Assembly: GCA_022648325.1 (NCBI GenBank)
Contig: JALCMG010000019.1
Coordinates: 1 to 32,031 of the forward strand
Direction of reading: 5' to 3'
DNA: 32,031 nt
DNA from: Olsenella sp.
GTDB lineage: Bacteria > Actinomycetota > Coriobacteriia > Coriobacteriales > Atopobiaceae
Positions 1 to 9,230 of this stretch are shown in pieces. A model generated the notes under the pieces. That model was not told where the DNA came from. It made no database searches and saw nothing but the letters and a program-made list of their open reading frames with translations. The position numbers and the translations under genes are program-made. Within the stretch, counting starts at the first letter, position 1. Each line of letters opens with the position of its first letter.

Positions 1-73
1 CCCGGAAGTTAAGCCCCCGAGCGCCGATTGTACTGCGGGTCGAGCCCGTGGGAGACCAGGACGCCGCTGGCCG
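1..73 (+). rRNA. rrf: 5S ribosomal RNA, 3' part
   Basis: The window opens inside a 5S rRNA. The segment beginning cccggaagttaagcccc matches the conserved GGAAGUUAAGC loop in the middle of 5S rRNA, and the GGGAGACCAGGACGCCGC stretch is the conserved 3' half. The 5' part lies outside the window. The 3' end is placed at about 73 from the usual 5S length and could be off by several bases. A strong terminator follows, so this is probably the last gene of an rRNA operon. Confidence 0.9.
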
Positions 74-95
74 ACCGGTGGCGTTCCCGCCGGCA

Positions 96-136
96 GGAGG
101 GGCCCCGCGCCGAGCGCGGGGCCCCTCCCTTTTTTT
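96..136 (+). terminator. Intrinsic terminator of the rRNA operon
   Basis: A perfect 15-bp stem (96-110 with 114-128) closes on a 3-base loop and is followed by a run of seven T (130-136). This is a textbook Rho-independent terminator just after the 5S gene. Confidence 0.95.
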
Positions 137-350
137 CGGTGCCCCTTGCCTAAGCTCTTTTGAGCCTGGAGCTTGTGTTCACCTTACAGCTTCCTTGCAC
201 CAATCTGACACAATTTGTTTGCCGTTCACCCGGTTTCTCGTTCAAACGATACATATCAATGATAGTTTTCGGTCACCAGTTTCCAAATGGGTGGTGGCCG
301 GGCTGGCTCACCATCCCCAGAGAGCATCTGGAAGGGTGAGGTGTTGAGCT

Positions 351-3320
351 ATGTCAATCAGAGTCCATCGTCGTCCTGCCGTCATGCCCGAGGGGGAGGA
401 ATTTCTTCCCATTGCCAGGAGACTGTCTTCTTGGAGTCTTACATCACGGCAGGTGTCTGCTTTTCTTTCTAAGGACCGAACCACAGATTTGCTTGTAATG
501 TGTTCAGAGCCTGGAATGGGTAAGTCTACTGCGCTGCGATCTCTTGCTTCACGGGGGAGAAAGACATCAACCGTTCATGCTCTGAAGCTTTTTGGACTTG
601 ATGCTTTAACGGCGGCTCGCCGCCTTTCTCGCTTGGCGCGTCAAGTAGAACGCGAGCGGTTGGCGGACAAGTCTGTTGTGGTTGTCCTCTATGATGTTCC
701 AGCTGGTGATGACGCGATTGTAGATCGAGAGGCATCCTCAATTTCACGTATGGTTGCCTCTGAGGCTGTCGTTGCTATTTCTCTGCTTCCTGAAGACGAG
801 CTGCTGGCAGAGAGACTTGATAGCGCTATTCGCATTACAGCCAAGGATCTTCTTGTGACGGATGTTCTTGAGCTTGGTCCAAGCGATCCTCTTTATGATG
901 TTCGTTCGCTTACCGGCGGAATTCCCGCTCTTGTTAGCGCTCTGATTCGAGATAACGGTAACCCTCGTTCGGATGCGCTTGTTGTTGGTAGCACCTACTT
1001 TGAGGCTCTTGACCATCTGGTTGGCGCAACGCTGCGACAAAGGCTTCTCGACGATGAGGTCGCGACGCGTCTTGCGATGCTTCTTCTCGGCCGTGGGACG
1101 TTTGACGACATTGCAAGCGTCACGTGTATTAACCCAAGAGAGATTGCCGCTGGCCTAGAGTGCAGCGCCCCTCTCTTCGGTGTTTCGTCTCACGAAGCCT
1201 CCTTCCGCTGCTTTGGGGTTGATACTGTTGATGGCCTGAACGCTTGTTCTGCCTCTCTTGCGATTAAGGTCTCAACGTGGGAGTCGCTCTTTGATTCGGT
1301 GGTGCGTGTTCTCGTGGAGAGAGGCGAGTTAAATCGGGCCGCTGTGATTGCCCGTATTTCGCCATCATCGGCCGTTGTTTCTGAAGTTCTCAGCCATGCA
1401 GAAGAATTCATTAGCCTGGGAGAGATCGGCTTGATTCGGAGGATGGCCGGGCCAGCGCTCGCCCAATCTCTGATTTCCCCAGAGCGTTCTGCGTCTGTTG
1501 AGATGATCCTTTCAGCATTGGGAGACCGGGGATTCAGACTTCCTGAAACCTGGTGTTTGCAGCAGACATCAGGCGAGCCCTGTATTACCGATGACCAAAG
1601 CGTCGACAGGCTTCTAGTTGCATGCCGTGCCGTGCTTGCTGGAGAGAGTGTCACATCAAATGAAGATGTCTCGGAGGAGTTTGCGGGACTATCCGTACAC
1701 CTTCAAGCGATTCAGCTGCTGCGCGATGGGCATTTCTGGGCCGTACAGAGCCTGGTGGGCCCACATGTGATCTCAAGTATGGAGGGGACGCTCGCAAACG
1801 CGCTCTTGCGCCTAGATATGGACGTTGCTGGCATTCTCCTCGGAGGTGACAGGTCAACTGGGGGCTCGTTGCGCTGTGAGGCGTATGAGATTCTCATGCG
1901 TGAGGGCTACTCGGCAATTAGAGACGAAGAGACGTTTCTCCTGGCACTCGATGCGTTTGCGCGTGGCTGTTGTGACCTCTCGTCTATAGATGCCCTGGTA
2001 AGCGAATCAGAGCGATCGGGGAATGAGCTTGTTCGTGTGGCGGCCCTGATGATGGGGGCTGCAGTGGAATACGTGTTGGGCGATTATCGGAGCGCCGGAT
2101 TGCGGAGCGCAATTACGGCGGGTGCCGCAAGTCGCGCGGGATTCACACACCTCGAGGCAGAGGCAAATGTATTGTGTGGTGCCGCGGCGGGTTCAAGCCT
2201 GGGCCTTGGTACAGCTCCTATCAACTTGAAGAGCGCATCTGATGTTGAGGGGCTCTCTGTTGTTGTCGAGTTGGTGCGTTCTGCGCTTGGTGAAAGGGAA
2301 GACTCTCAACGTTTATTCGAGGGTGCTGCGTTGCCTGGCGACGAGCTGTGGCTTCTTAGAGTCTTGATTTCGGGGAAAGGCGATGTTGCGGAACGACTGC
2401 GGAATCGCATTCCACATGCATGGGCAAGGGCTGTAATGCCCATCCCGGCGCTTCAAGCGCCCCCTGGCATCACCATGCGTCCGGCAAGGTCGGCAGCGGG
2501 ATGCCTCGATAATGGGCAAGGCCCTGAGTCTACGTCAGGAATTCGGCTGAGGCTAGAGCTGCTCGGTGGTTTCACGTTTGAAGTTGATGGCGAGACGGTG
2601 CCCGAGTGGCATATCGATCGTCGTGGCTCCAAGGCGATGCTTGTATTCATCGCGCTGCATTCAAAGCTCTCGGCGAAGAGGTACGAAATCATCGAACAGC
2701 TTTGGCCTGACTGCGACTACAAGGCCGGTCTCGACAGGATTTACCAGGCAACCAGTACGTTAAGGAAAGAAGTGGAGGCGATGGCGCCAGGAGCTGACCC
2801 CTTCCTCTCTAGTAGGGGAGATAGGTCCGTCTCGCTTGATTCCACGCTGATCGAGTGCGATTTTTCGGAGTTCGAGGATGCTGCCGGGAAGGCTTTGGCA
2901 TCTGAGGGGGACGATGTCAGCGCGTTGGAGGCTGCGCTAAGGGCTGAGAAGCTCTATACAGGAGACCTGTTTGTTCCCACACGAGACTTCACTGGATACG
3001 TCGTGGCGCGTCGCCAGGAACTTCGAGAACTCTACGCCGACGCCATGGTGGCTGGCGCGGAGGCTGCCCTTAGGCTTGGAAGATATCGGATATCAGCTCG
3101 TCTTGCCGACGCGGCAACCACTGTGGATGATCTGCGGGAGGACGCCGTTGAGGTCCTCATAAGGTCATTGCGGGCAAGCGGCAGAGTGTTTGAAGCGGAG
3201 CAACGTTACAAAAGATATGCCGTGCGCTTTGTCGACAAGACGCACATGCCACCATCCAAGCGTCTCAGGAAGGCGATTAGTGAAAAAGACCTTGGAAGAG
3301 AAGGGGGACCGCTTACCTGA
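351..3320 (+). CDS. Large P-loop regulator with C-terminal SARP-type DNA-binding domain
   Basis: This 989-residue protein is probably a signal-responsive transcription regulator. A P-loop GMGKST lies at residues 55-60, and a hydrophobic strand ending in Asp (VVVVLYD, 109-115) is a plausible Walker B. The middle has no motif I recognise and may be helical repeats. From about residue 731 the sequence has the OmpR-like winged helix seen in SARP regulators (LRLELLGGFTFEVDG, then IEQLWPD and LDRIYQATSTLRKEVE). A bacterial transcriptional activator (BTAD-like) helical region follows to about 975. Placing the DNA-binding domain at the C-terminus reverses the classical AfsR order, which has the SARP part first. 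The ATG is preceded by GGGTGAGG. GC is lower than in neighbours and T-ending codons are frequent, suggesting transfer or relaxed codon selection. Its target is unknown. It ends in TGA, one of only three such stops here. Confidence 0.8.
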   Translation: MSIRVHRRPAVMPEGEEFLPIARRLSSWSLTSRQVSAFLSKDRTTDLLVMCSEPGMGKSTALRSLASRGRKTSTVHALKLFGLDALTAARRLSRLARQVERERLADKSVVVVLYDVPAGDDAIVDREASSISRMVASEAVVAISLLPEDELLAERLDSAIRITAKDLLVTDVLELGPSDPLYDVRSLTGGIPALVSALIRDNGNPRSDALVVGSTYFEALDHLVGATLRQRLLDDEVATRLAMLLLGRGTFDDIASVTCINPREIAAGLECSAPLFGVSSHEASFRCFGVDTVDGLNACSASLAIKVSTWESLFDSVVRVLVERGELNRAAVIARISPSSAVVSEVLSHAEEFISLGEIGLIRRMAGPALAQSLISPERSASVEMILSALGDRGFRLPETWCLQQTSGEPCITDDQSVDRLLVACRAVLAGESVTSNEDVSEEFAGLSVHLQAIQLLRDGHFWAVQSLVGPHVISSMEGTLANALLRLDMDVAGILLGGDRSTGGSLRCEAYEILMREGYSAIRDEETFLLALDAFARGCCDLSSIDALVSESERSGNELVRVAALMMGAAVEYVLGDYRSAGLRSAITAGAASRAGFTHLEAEANVLCGAAAGSSLGLGTAPINLKSASDVEGLSVVVELVRSALGEREDSQRLFEGAALPGDELWLLRVLISGKGDVAERLRNRIPHAWARAVMPIPALQAPPGITMRPARSAAGCLDNGQGPESTSGIRLRLELLGGFTFEVDGETVPEWHIDRRGSKAMLVFIALHSKLSAKRYEIIEQLWPDCDYKAGLDRIYQATSTLRKEVEAMAPGADPFLSSRGDRSVSLDSTLIECDFSEFEDAAGKALASEGDDVSALEAALRAEKLYTGDLFVPTRDFTGYVVARRQELRELYADAMVAGAEAALRLGRYRISARLADAATTVDDLREDAVEVLIRSLRASGRVFEAEQRYKRYAVRFVDKTHMPPSKRLRKAISEKDLGREGGPLT

Positions 3321-3508
3321 GCGAAGGCGAATCCATTCCATAAAGGGCCTCTCCGTCTCGGCTTTCCCCATGATTGGCGTCGAGAATTACAGTGCGCTTT
3401 TAGTGAGACCACGCCCCTAGCCACCAAGGTGAGTTTGCTATGGGTAAAGTGAAAAATGCATGTGTCGGTGGATAGTCACCGCCCATCAAACAGTATGAAG
3501 GACTGCCC

Positions 3509-6301
3509 ATGCCAAACTTTCTCTCCAAATTGCTTTCTGCCGGAGCCGACAAGGACCTCAAGGAATACCAGCGCATCACCGCGCATATCAATGACCTTGA
3601 GCCCCGCTTCAGCGCTATGGATGATGAGGAACTGAGCGGCCAGACGAAGCTCTTCCGCGAGCGCATTGAGAATGGCGAGACGCTCGATGACCTTCTTCCC
3701 GAGGCTTTTGCTGCCGTTAGGGAGACGTCTCGCCGCACGACGGGCATGCGCCACTTTGACGTTCAGATTATTGGTGGCATAGCCCTACACCGTGGCACTA
3801 TTGCCGAGATGAAGACAGGCGAGGGCAAAACCCTTGTCTCCACGCTCGCAGGCTACCTAAATGCCCTTGAAGGCAAAGGTGTCCATATCGTTACCGTAAA
3901 CGACTACCTTGCCAAGCGCGACAGCGAGTGGATGGGCCAGATCTACCGCTTTATGGGCATGAAGGTCGGCCTGCTCCAAAATGGAATGAGGCTCAACCTC
4001 AAGAAGCCCGCCTATCAGGCGGATGTCACCTATGGCACAAACTCCGAGTTTGGCTTTGATTACCTGCGTGACAACATGGTCACGAGACCCAGTCTGCGCG
4101 TTCAACGCGGACATCACTATGCCATCGTCGACGAGGTTGACTCCATCCTCATCGACGAGGCGCGTACCCCCCTCATAATCTCTGGCGCAGGAACCAAGTC
4201 GGCGGGGACGTACAAGGACTTTGCCCGGGCGGTCCGAGGCCTTACCCCAGACGTTGACTTTGAGATGGACGAGGCAAAGCACACTATCGCCGCGACCGAT
4301 GAGGGCCTTAAGAAGATCGAGCGCAACCTGGGGATTGATGATATTTACGCCGATCCTTCTGGCCAGCTTGTGAACCACCTCCAGCAGGCCCTCAAGGCGC
4401 AGTACATGTTCCATCGCGACCAGCAGTACGTGGTTGTCGATGGCGAGGTCAAGATCGTTGATGAGTTCACGGGCCGCATCATGGAGGGAAGGCGCTACTC
4501 CGAGGGCCTTCACCAGGCAATTGAGGCCAAAGAAGGTGTCCTGGTTCGTGAGGAGAACCAGACCCTTGCCACCATTACCCTCCAGAACTACTTCCTCATG
4601 TATGACAAGCTCGCCGGTATGACGGGTACGGCTATGACCGAAGACGCTGAGTTCCGCGAGGTCTACCATGTTCCCGTGCAGGTGATTCCACCTAACAAGC
4701 CGGTCATTCGTGTCGATCACGACGACCTCGTGTACAAAACGGTTGCCGCCAAGTTCAATGCTGTCGCTTCTGACGTGGCCGAGCGTCACGCAAAGGGGCA
4801 GCCCTGCCTGGTGGGTACGGTCTCGATCGAGAACTCCGAGCGGCTTTCTCGCATCTTGGATAAGCGCGGAATCAAGCATAACGTCCTCAACGCGAAGTAC
4901 CACGAGCGCGAGGCGCAGATTGTGGCGCAGGCAGGGCGCGAGGGTGCAGTGACCATTGCCACAAACATGGCCGGACGTGGTACGGACATCCTCCTTGGCG
5001 GCAATCCCAAGGCCATGGCCGAGGACATGCTTCGCGAGCAGGGATTCTACGCACCGGTCAAGGAGGGTGAGGAGCCGGTCCTGCCCTCAGAGGAACAGCG
5101 CGTCGCTGCCCTTGAGAAGGCCAAGGCCATCTGCGAGAAGGAGCGCGAGCACGTTGTGGCGGCGGGCGGCCTTGCCGTCATCGGTACCGAGCGCCACGAG
5201 AGCCGCCGTATCGACAACCAGCTCCGTGGCCGCTCTGGTCGTCAGGGTGATCCCGGCGAGACTCAGTTCTATCTTTCCCTGGAGGACGACCTTATGCGGC
5301 TCTTTGGCGGGGACCGCATGGATCGAATCTCGGCGATAATGACCAAGTACGACATGCCCGACGACATGCCTATTAAGTCCAAGCTTGTTACACGTGCCGT
5401 CGAGAGCGCCCAGCGCAAGGTTGAGGAAGTCAACTTTGCCATGCGTAAGAGCGTCCTCGATTACGATGATGTCATGAACAAGCAGCGCCAGGTAATCTAC
5501 GAGGAGCGCAATAAGATTCTGGATGGCAAGGACCTCATGAGCCACGTGGAGGAGGTCACGTACGACACCGTTCAGCGCAAGGTGAACGAGTACTGCTCCG
5601 AGGGGGTTGATCCGGAGGAGTGGGATTTTGCCGGCCTGGACAAGTGGATTCGCGAGCTTACGGGGCACACGGATGGGCCAACCTTCACGGTTGACTCCGA
5701 GCAGGGGGACATCATCGACGCCGTTGATGCCTTTGTGAACACCTGCTACAAGGAGAAGGAACAGCGCCTTGGCGACCAGATCATGAGCGACCTCTCTGCT
5801 CAGGTAATGCTCCGCGTCATTGATACCCGTTGGATGACCTACCTGCAGGAGATGGACTACCTCAAGACCGGCATCGGGCTGCGTGGCTACGGTCAGCGCG
5901 ATCCCCTCGTTGAGTACAAGAGCGAGGCGTATGCTGCGTTTACCGAGCTTGTCAACACGATGTATGAGGACTTCCTTCGCACTATCCTCCGTATCGAGAT
6001 TGCGGTACGTCCCACTGTTCCGCCAAAGCCGCAGGGAGACGAGGAGGCGCTTTCGGACGAGCTCCGTGGGGCTCAGTACTCCGGCCCCGCCGAGGTCGAC
6101 GGGGATCACAGCGCTCCCGCGCGCCGCACTGCAGCAGGGACCCCTCGGCAGCAGAACGGTAACAGCAACGCTGGCGCTGGCAAGCCTCGCACATACCGGA
6201 AGGACGAGGATCCTGATCCCTATGTTGGAGTGGGGAGGAATGACCCCTGCCCCTGCGGAAGTGGCAAGAAGTTCAAGAACTGCCACGGTAGGAACAGGTA
6301 G
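3509..6301 (+). CDS. secA: Preprotein translocase ATPase SecA
   Basis: SecA is the motor ATPase that pushes unfolded preproteins through the SecYEG channel at the cytoplasmic membrane. The 930 residues are full length for the family. The Walker A segment MKTGEGKT lies at 101-108, the DEVD Walker B box at 208-211 and the following IDEARTPLIISG is typical of SecA. NMAGRGTDILLGG and RGRSGRQGDPG in the second motor domain, and a C-terminal zinc-binding SEC-C motif (NDPCPCGSGKKFKNCH), are also visible. Between the scaffold and the zinc motif is a low-complexity linker. The ATG at 3509 follows a GAAGGA ribosome site. The stop is 2 bases before prfB, so the two are almost certainly co-transcribed. 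Confidence 0.98.
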   Translation: MPNFLSKLLSAGADKDLKEYQRITAHINDLEPRFSAMDDEELSGQTKLFRERIENGETLDDLLPEAFAAVRETSRRTTGMRHFDVQIIGGIALHRGTIAEMKTGEGKTLVSTLAGYLNALEGKGVHIVTVNDYLAKRDSEWMGQIYRFMGMKVGLLQNGMRLNLKKPAYQADVTYGTNSEFGFDYLRDNMVTRPSLRVQRGHHYAIVDEVDSILIDEARTPLIISGAGTKSAGTYKDFARAVRGLTPDVDFEMDEAKHTIAATDEGLKKIERNLGIDDIYADPSGQLVNHLQQALKAQYMFHRDQQYVVVDGEVKIVDEFTGRIMEGRRYSEGLHQAIEAKEGVLVREENQTLATITLQNYFLMYDKLAGMTGTAMTEDAEFREVYHVPVQVIPPNKPVIRVDHDDLVYKTVAAKFNAVASDVAERHAKGQPCLVGTVSIENSERLSRILDKRGIKHNVLNAKYHEREAQIVAQAGREGAVTIATNMAGRGTDILLGGNPKAMAEDMLREQGFYAPVKEGEEPVLPSEEQRVAALEKAKAICEKEREHVVAAGGLAVIGTERHESRRIDNQLRGRSGRQGDPGETQFYLSLEDDLMRLFGGDRMDRISAIMTKYDMPDDMPIKSKLVTRAVESAQRKVEEVNFAMRKSVLDYDDVMNKQRQVIYEERNKILDGKDLMSHVEEVTYDTVQRKVNEYCSEGVDPEEWDFAGLDKWIRELTGHTDGPTFTVDSEQGDIIDAVDAFVNTCYKEKEQRLGDQIMSDLSAQVMLRVIDTRWMTYLQEMDYLKTGIGLRGYGQRDPLVEYKSEAYAAFTELVNTMYEDFLRTILRIEIAVRPTVPPKPQGDEEALSDELRGAQYSGPAEVDGDHSAPARRTAAGTPRQQNGNSNAGAGKPRTYRKDEDPDPYVGVGRNDPCPCGSGKKFKNCHGRNR

Positions 6302-6303
6302 CC

Positions 6304-7419
6304 ATGGCAGATGTCGATAGCTCTATGCTCGACGCCCTTGCCGCTCGGCTCGACGAGGTCGAAGGTTATCTGCATGTCGACGAGCTGAGAGGCACCGTTG
6401 CGCAGCTCGAGCAAGAGAGCTCTGCACCGGGCTTCTGGGATGACGCGAACGCTGCACGCGAGACTATGGCGCGTCTCGCCAATGCGAAGTCAGATGTTGC
6501 GGGGATTGACTCTGCCCGTGCCAAGCTTGAAGACGCGCTCGCCGCCCTCGAGTTGGGCGAGGAGACCGCTGACAACGACCTTCTGGCAGAGGCCGCCTCC
6601 ACGGCTGCATCTCTCGAGCATGACCTCACCGAGCTAGAGCTTTCCAGCTGGTTCACAGACGATCTCGATCATGGTGACGCCATCGTGACGGTCGCGCCCG
6701 GTCAGGGTGGGCTTGAGGCCCAGGACTGGTGTGACATGCTCTTCCGCATGTACCTGCGCTACTGCGGTAGGCGTGGCTGGACGGTTGACGTGAATGACGC
6801 CCCGCAGGCGGAGGTCATTGGTATCGACCACGCCACCTTCACGGTGCATGGGCACAACGCCTACGGCATGCTCCGCGCCGAGCAGGGCGTCCACCGCCTC
6901 GTGCGCATCTCGCCCACAGACGAAAAGAAGCGTCGGCAGACAACCTTCGCGGGCGTCGAGGTTCTCCCCGTTCTGCCCAATGACATCGAGGTCGACATCG
7001 ATCCCAAGGACCTGCGCATCGACGTCTACCACGCTACTGGCCACGGTGGCCAGGGGGTCAATACCACGGACTCTGCCGTGCGCATCACCCACATTCCTAC
7101 GGGAACCGTAGTCACGTGCCAGAACGAGCGCAGCCAGCTTCAGAACAAGGCGTTCGCAATGAACATCCTCCGCAGCCGCCTCTACGAGATGGAGCTCGAG
7201 AAGCGTGAGGCAGAGCTTGATGAGCTTCGTGGCCCCAAGCACGATATCGGCTTTGGCAACCAGATTAGAAGCTACGTCCTTTATCCTTACCAGCTGGTCA
7301 AGGACCTTCGCACGGGAGTAGAGACGGGTAACGTCGACTCGGTCCTCCAGGACGGAGACCTCGACAAGTTCATCATCGCCTACCACCGGTGGGTGGTTGC
7401 CGGGAGGCCGGAGCAGTGA
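6304..7419 (+). CDS. prfB: Peptide chain release factor 2, with SPT in place of SPF
   Basis: RF2 normally recognises UAA and UGA in the ribosomal A site and triggers peptide release. The 371 residues have the catalytic GGQ at 248-250 (GHGGQGVNTTDSAVRIT) and RF2-type flanks (HRLVRISP, RRQTTFAGVEVLP). Two things are odd. First, the stop-codon-reading tripeptide, SPF in classical RF2, reads SPT here (residues 203-205, codons tcg ccc aca at 6910-6918). Thr at this place is the RF1 (PxT) state. Second, the N-terminal GYL, which in E. coli is followed by an in-frame UGA and a +1 frameshift, runs straight on as GYLHVDE, so there is no programmed frameshift autoregulation. The gene follows secA after 2 bases; its TGA overlaps the GTG start of the next gene. 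Confidence 0.97.
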   Translation: MADVDSSMLDALAARLDEVEGYLHVDELRGTVAQLEQESSAPGFWDDANAARETMARLANAKSDVAGIDSARAKLEDALAALELGEETADNDLLAEAASTAASLEHDLTELELSSWFTDDLDHGDAIVTVAPGQGGLEAQDWCDMLFRMYLRYCGRRGWTVDVNDAPQAEVIGIDHATFTVHGHNAYGMLRAEQGVHRLVRISPTDEKKRRQTTFAGVEVLPVLPNDIEVDIDPKDLRIDVYHATGHGGQGVNTTDSAVRITHIPTGTVVTCQNERSQLQNKAFAMNILRSRLYEMELEKREAELDELRGPKHDIGFGNQIRSYVLYPYQLVKDLRTGVETGNVDSVLQDGDLDKFIIAYHRWVVAGRPEQ

Positions 7420-8291
7420 GAAAGCTCAGCCTTCGTGAGGTAGCAGTCGATGCTGCCCTTGTGTTCTTTGGCTCGCTGCTCTTTGCCTTTGGACTCGACT
7501 GCTTCGAGATTCCCAACGGCCTGGCAGCCGGTGGAATTACCGGCTTGGCGACGGTGTTTCACGCCCTCGCCCTTCAGGTGGGGGTGAACCTCCCGGTTGG
7601 CATTCAGTCCATCGCCATGAATGTCCTGCTTTTCGCCTATGTTCTTAAGTCGGGAAGCAGGCGCTACACAGTACTCACGGCGGCGGGCATCATTGTCTCG
7701 GGCGTGCTCACTGATGTACTCGTGCCGTTTGCGCCCGTCCTGGGCGATGGAGACCTGCTGCTTTGTGCTTTGTGGGGCGGAGTCATTACGGGCGTCGGGC
7801 TGGGGATGGTCTTCCGTACCGGCGGCAATACCGGTGGGACCGACATCATCGCTCAGGTCATAGCGAGGAAGACAGGCGTGTCGGTTGGCAGTATGGCTAT
7901 TGTTGTCGACGGTGCGATCGTGGCCCTCTCTGCGCCGGTCTTCACAATCGAGAACGCTCTCTACGCTGCGATTGCCATGTATATATGCGGGCGCGTGATA
8001 GATGCCGTTGTGGATGGCCCACGGGTCCAGCGCGCAGCCTACATCATTTCCGAGAAGCACGAGCGAATTGCCCGTCAAATAATGGTAGAGCTCGACCGCG
8101 GATGCACCGAGTTTGAGGCTCGTGGCATGTGGAGCCGGGAGCTACGCCCTGTCATCTTCTGTGTGCTCTCGCGCGGCGAGCTTGCTCACCTCAAGGAAAT
8201 AGTTGCCGAGACCGACCCAGACGCAATCGTAGTCATCGCTGAGGTTCACGAAGCGTACGGCGAGGGCTTCAAGAGCATCGAGAAGCGCTAG
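7416..8291 (+). CDS. YitT family membrane protein (DUF161/DUF2179)
   Basis: This is a polytopic inner-membrane protein of the YitT family, whose transported substrate is not firmly known. The N-terminal two thirds hold about five hydrophobic segments with the family-typical EIPNGLAAGGITGLA and FRTGGNTGGTDIIAQ stretches. The C-terminal part (from about YIISEKHERIARQIM) is the soluble DUF2179 domain. I chose the GTG at 7416, which overlaps the prfB stop as GTGA and has GGGAGG upstream, giving 291 residues. An ATG at 7389 would add nine residues that read like out-of-frame prfB sequence. The 3' end overlaps the convergent DeoR gene by four bases (CTAG). Confidence 0.9.
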   Translation: MRKLSLREVAVDAALVFFGSLLFAFGLDCFEIPNGLAAGGITGLATVFHALALQVGVNLPVGIQSIAMNVLLFAYVLKSGSRRYTVLTAAGIIVSGVLTDVLVPFAPVLGDGDLLLCALWGGVITGVGLGMVFRTGGNTGGTDIIAQVIARKTGVSVGSMAIVVDGAIVALSAPVFTIENALYAAIAMYICGRVIDAVVDGPRVQRAAYIISEKHERIARQIMVELDRGCTEFEARGMWSRELRPVIFCVLSRGELAHLKEIVAETDPDAIVVIAEVHEAYGEGFKSIEKR

Positions 8292-9103
8292 GCGTCTTTC
8301 GGGTCAAGCTCCTCATCTGCCACCTGCATCACAGCCGCCCCCAGGTCAACGCGGATGACGTCTGAGACCCCGTTTTCCTTGAGAAGCTCTACCTGATCGT
8401 CGGTAGCGCCGGAGTCTGTGATCAGAAGGTCGACCTCATCGGTGGAACCAAACTGGAAGCTCGAGGTCCTACCAATCTTTGATGAGTCGGCGACAATCAC
8501 GTGCATGCGTGAGCGCTCAAGCATCATTGCGTTGACGGCTGGCTCCGGCGCGGTGGCAGACGTAAGACCATAGGTTGGCGAGAGGCCCGTGATACCCAGG
8601 AAGCACTTGGTTGCGGTGATGCGCTTGACGCACTCGAGGGCAAACTCTCCGGTCATAGAGGCTTTGGGCGGCCGGATTTCGCCGCCCGTGAGGATGATGG
8701 ATGCATTGGGACACTCGGTGAGGAGCAGTGCCTTTGCGTTGTTCGTAATGACGGTTACGTCCTGGGCTTCGATATATGAAATGATCGAAAGCGCCGTGGA
8801 GCTTGCATTGATGAAGATGCAGTCACCGTCGTTCACGTGTTTGGCGGCTTCACGTGCAATGGCCTTGTTGGCGCGAATCTGGCGAGAGCCCGAGGGCCGT
8901 CCGAGAGGGTTGAGCAATGTTGCCGTGCCATACTGCCGCGACAATATGTGCTGCTCTTCGAGATAGTCAAGGTCACGACGGATGGTGAGGGTTGAAACGC
9001 CAAAGTGCTCGGCAAGATCTGCCACGCCCACCTGACCTTTGTTCTCGAGAAGAGCGACTATGGCATCTCTCCGCGCGGCAATGTATTCCCTGCTTCTCTT
9101 CAC
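8288..9103 (-). CDS. DeoR/GlpR-family transcriptional regulator
   Basis: A 271-residue DeoR-family regulator, usually a repressor released by a phosphorylated sugar. The N-terminal helix-turn-helix (VADLAEHFGVSTLTIRRDLDYLE, about residues 26-48) is classical. The C-terminal DeoRC sensor has the sugar-phosphate-binding style motifs INASSTALSII, VITNNAKAL, ILTGGEIRPP and VIVADSSKIG. The start is GTG at 9103 with GGAGGCGGAG upstream. It is transcribed away from the PTS operon starting at 9516 across an AT-rich control region rich in TATGAA/TTCATA repeats, so it very probably controls that operon and perhaps itself. A perfect TATAAT on its strand (9148-9143) is a candidate -10 box; no good -35 is visible. 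Confidence 0.95.
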   Translation of the reverse strand: MKRSREYIAARRDAIVALLENKGQVGVADLAEHFGVSTLTIRRDLDYLEEQHILSRQYGTATLLNPLGRPSGSRQIRANKAIAREAAKHVNDGDCIFINASSTALSIISYIEAQDVTVITNNAKALLLTECPNASIILTGGEIRPPKASMTGEFALECVKRITATKCFLGITGLSPTYGLTSATAPEPAVNAMMLERSRMHVIVADSSKIGRTSSFQFGSTDEVDLLITDSGATDDQVELLKENGVSDVIRVDLGAAVMQVADEELDPKDA

Positions 9104-9179
9104 AGCTGTCTCCGCCTCCGAGATGTTGCGCTCACGGAATCAATTATATGAAGTGAGATTGTCCATTCATAGGCAATCG

Positions 9180-9200
9180 TACGTAAAAATCGATTACGTA
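9180..9200. promoter_or_regulatory. Inverted repeat, candidate regulator operator 1
   Basis: Arms TACGTAA (9180-9186) and TTACGTA (9194-9200) are exact complements around a 7-base spacer. The site sits upstream of both divergent genes, as expected for an operator. Binding by the DeoR protein is inferred. Confidence 0.55.
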
Positions 9201-9230
9201 AGGCATAAATATCATCAATATATAAACGTA

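Noticed and set aside
5087..6286. 399-codon open frame opposite secA
   Set aside because: It is antisense to the conserved secA C-terminal half and hydrophobic/low-complexity without motifs.
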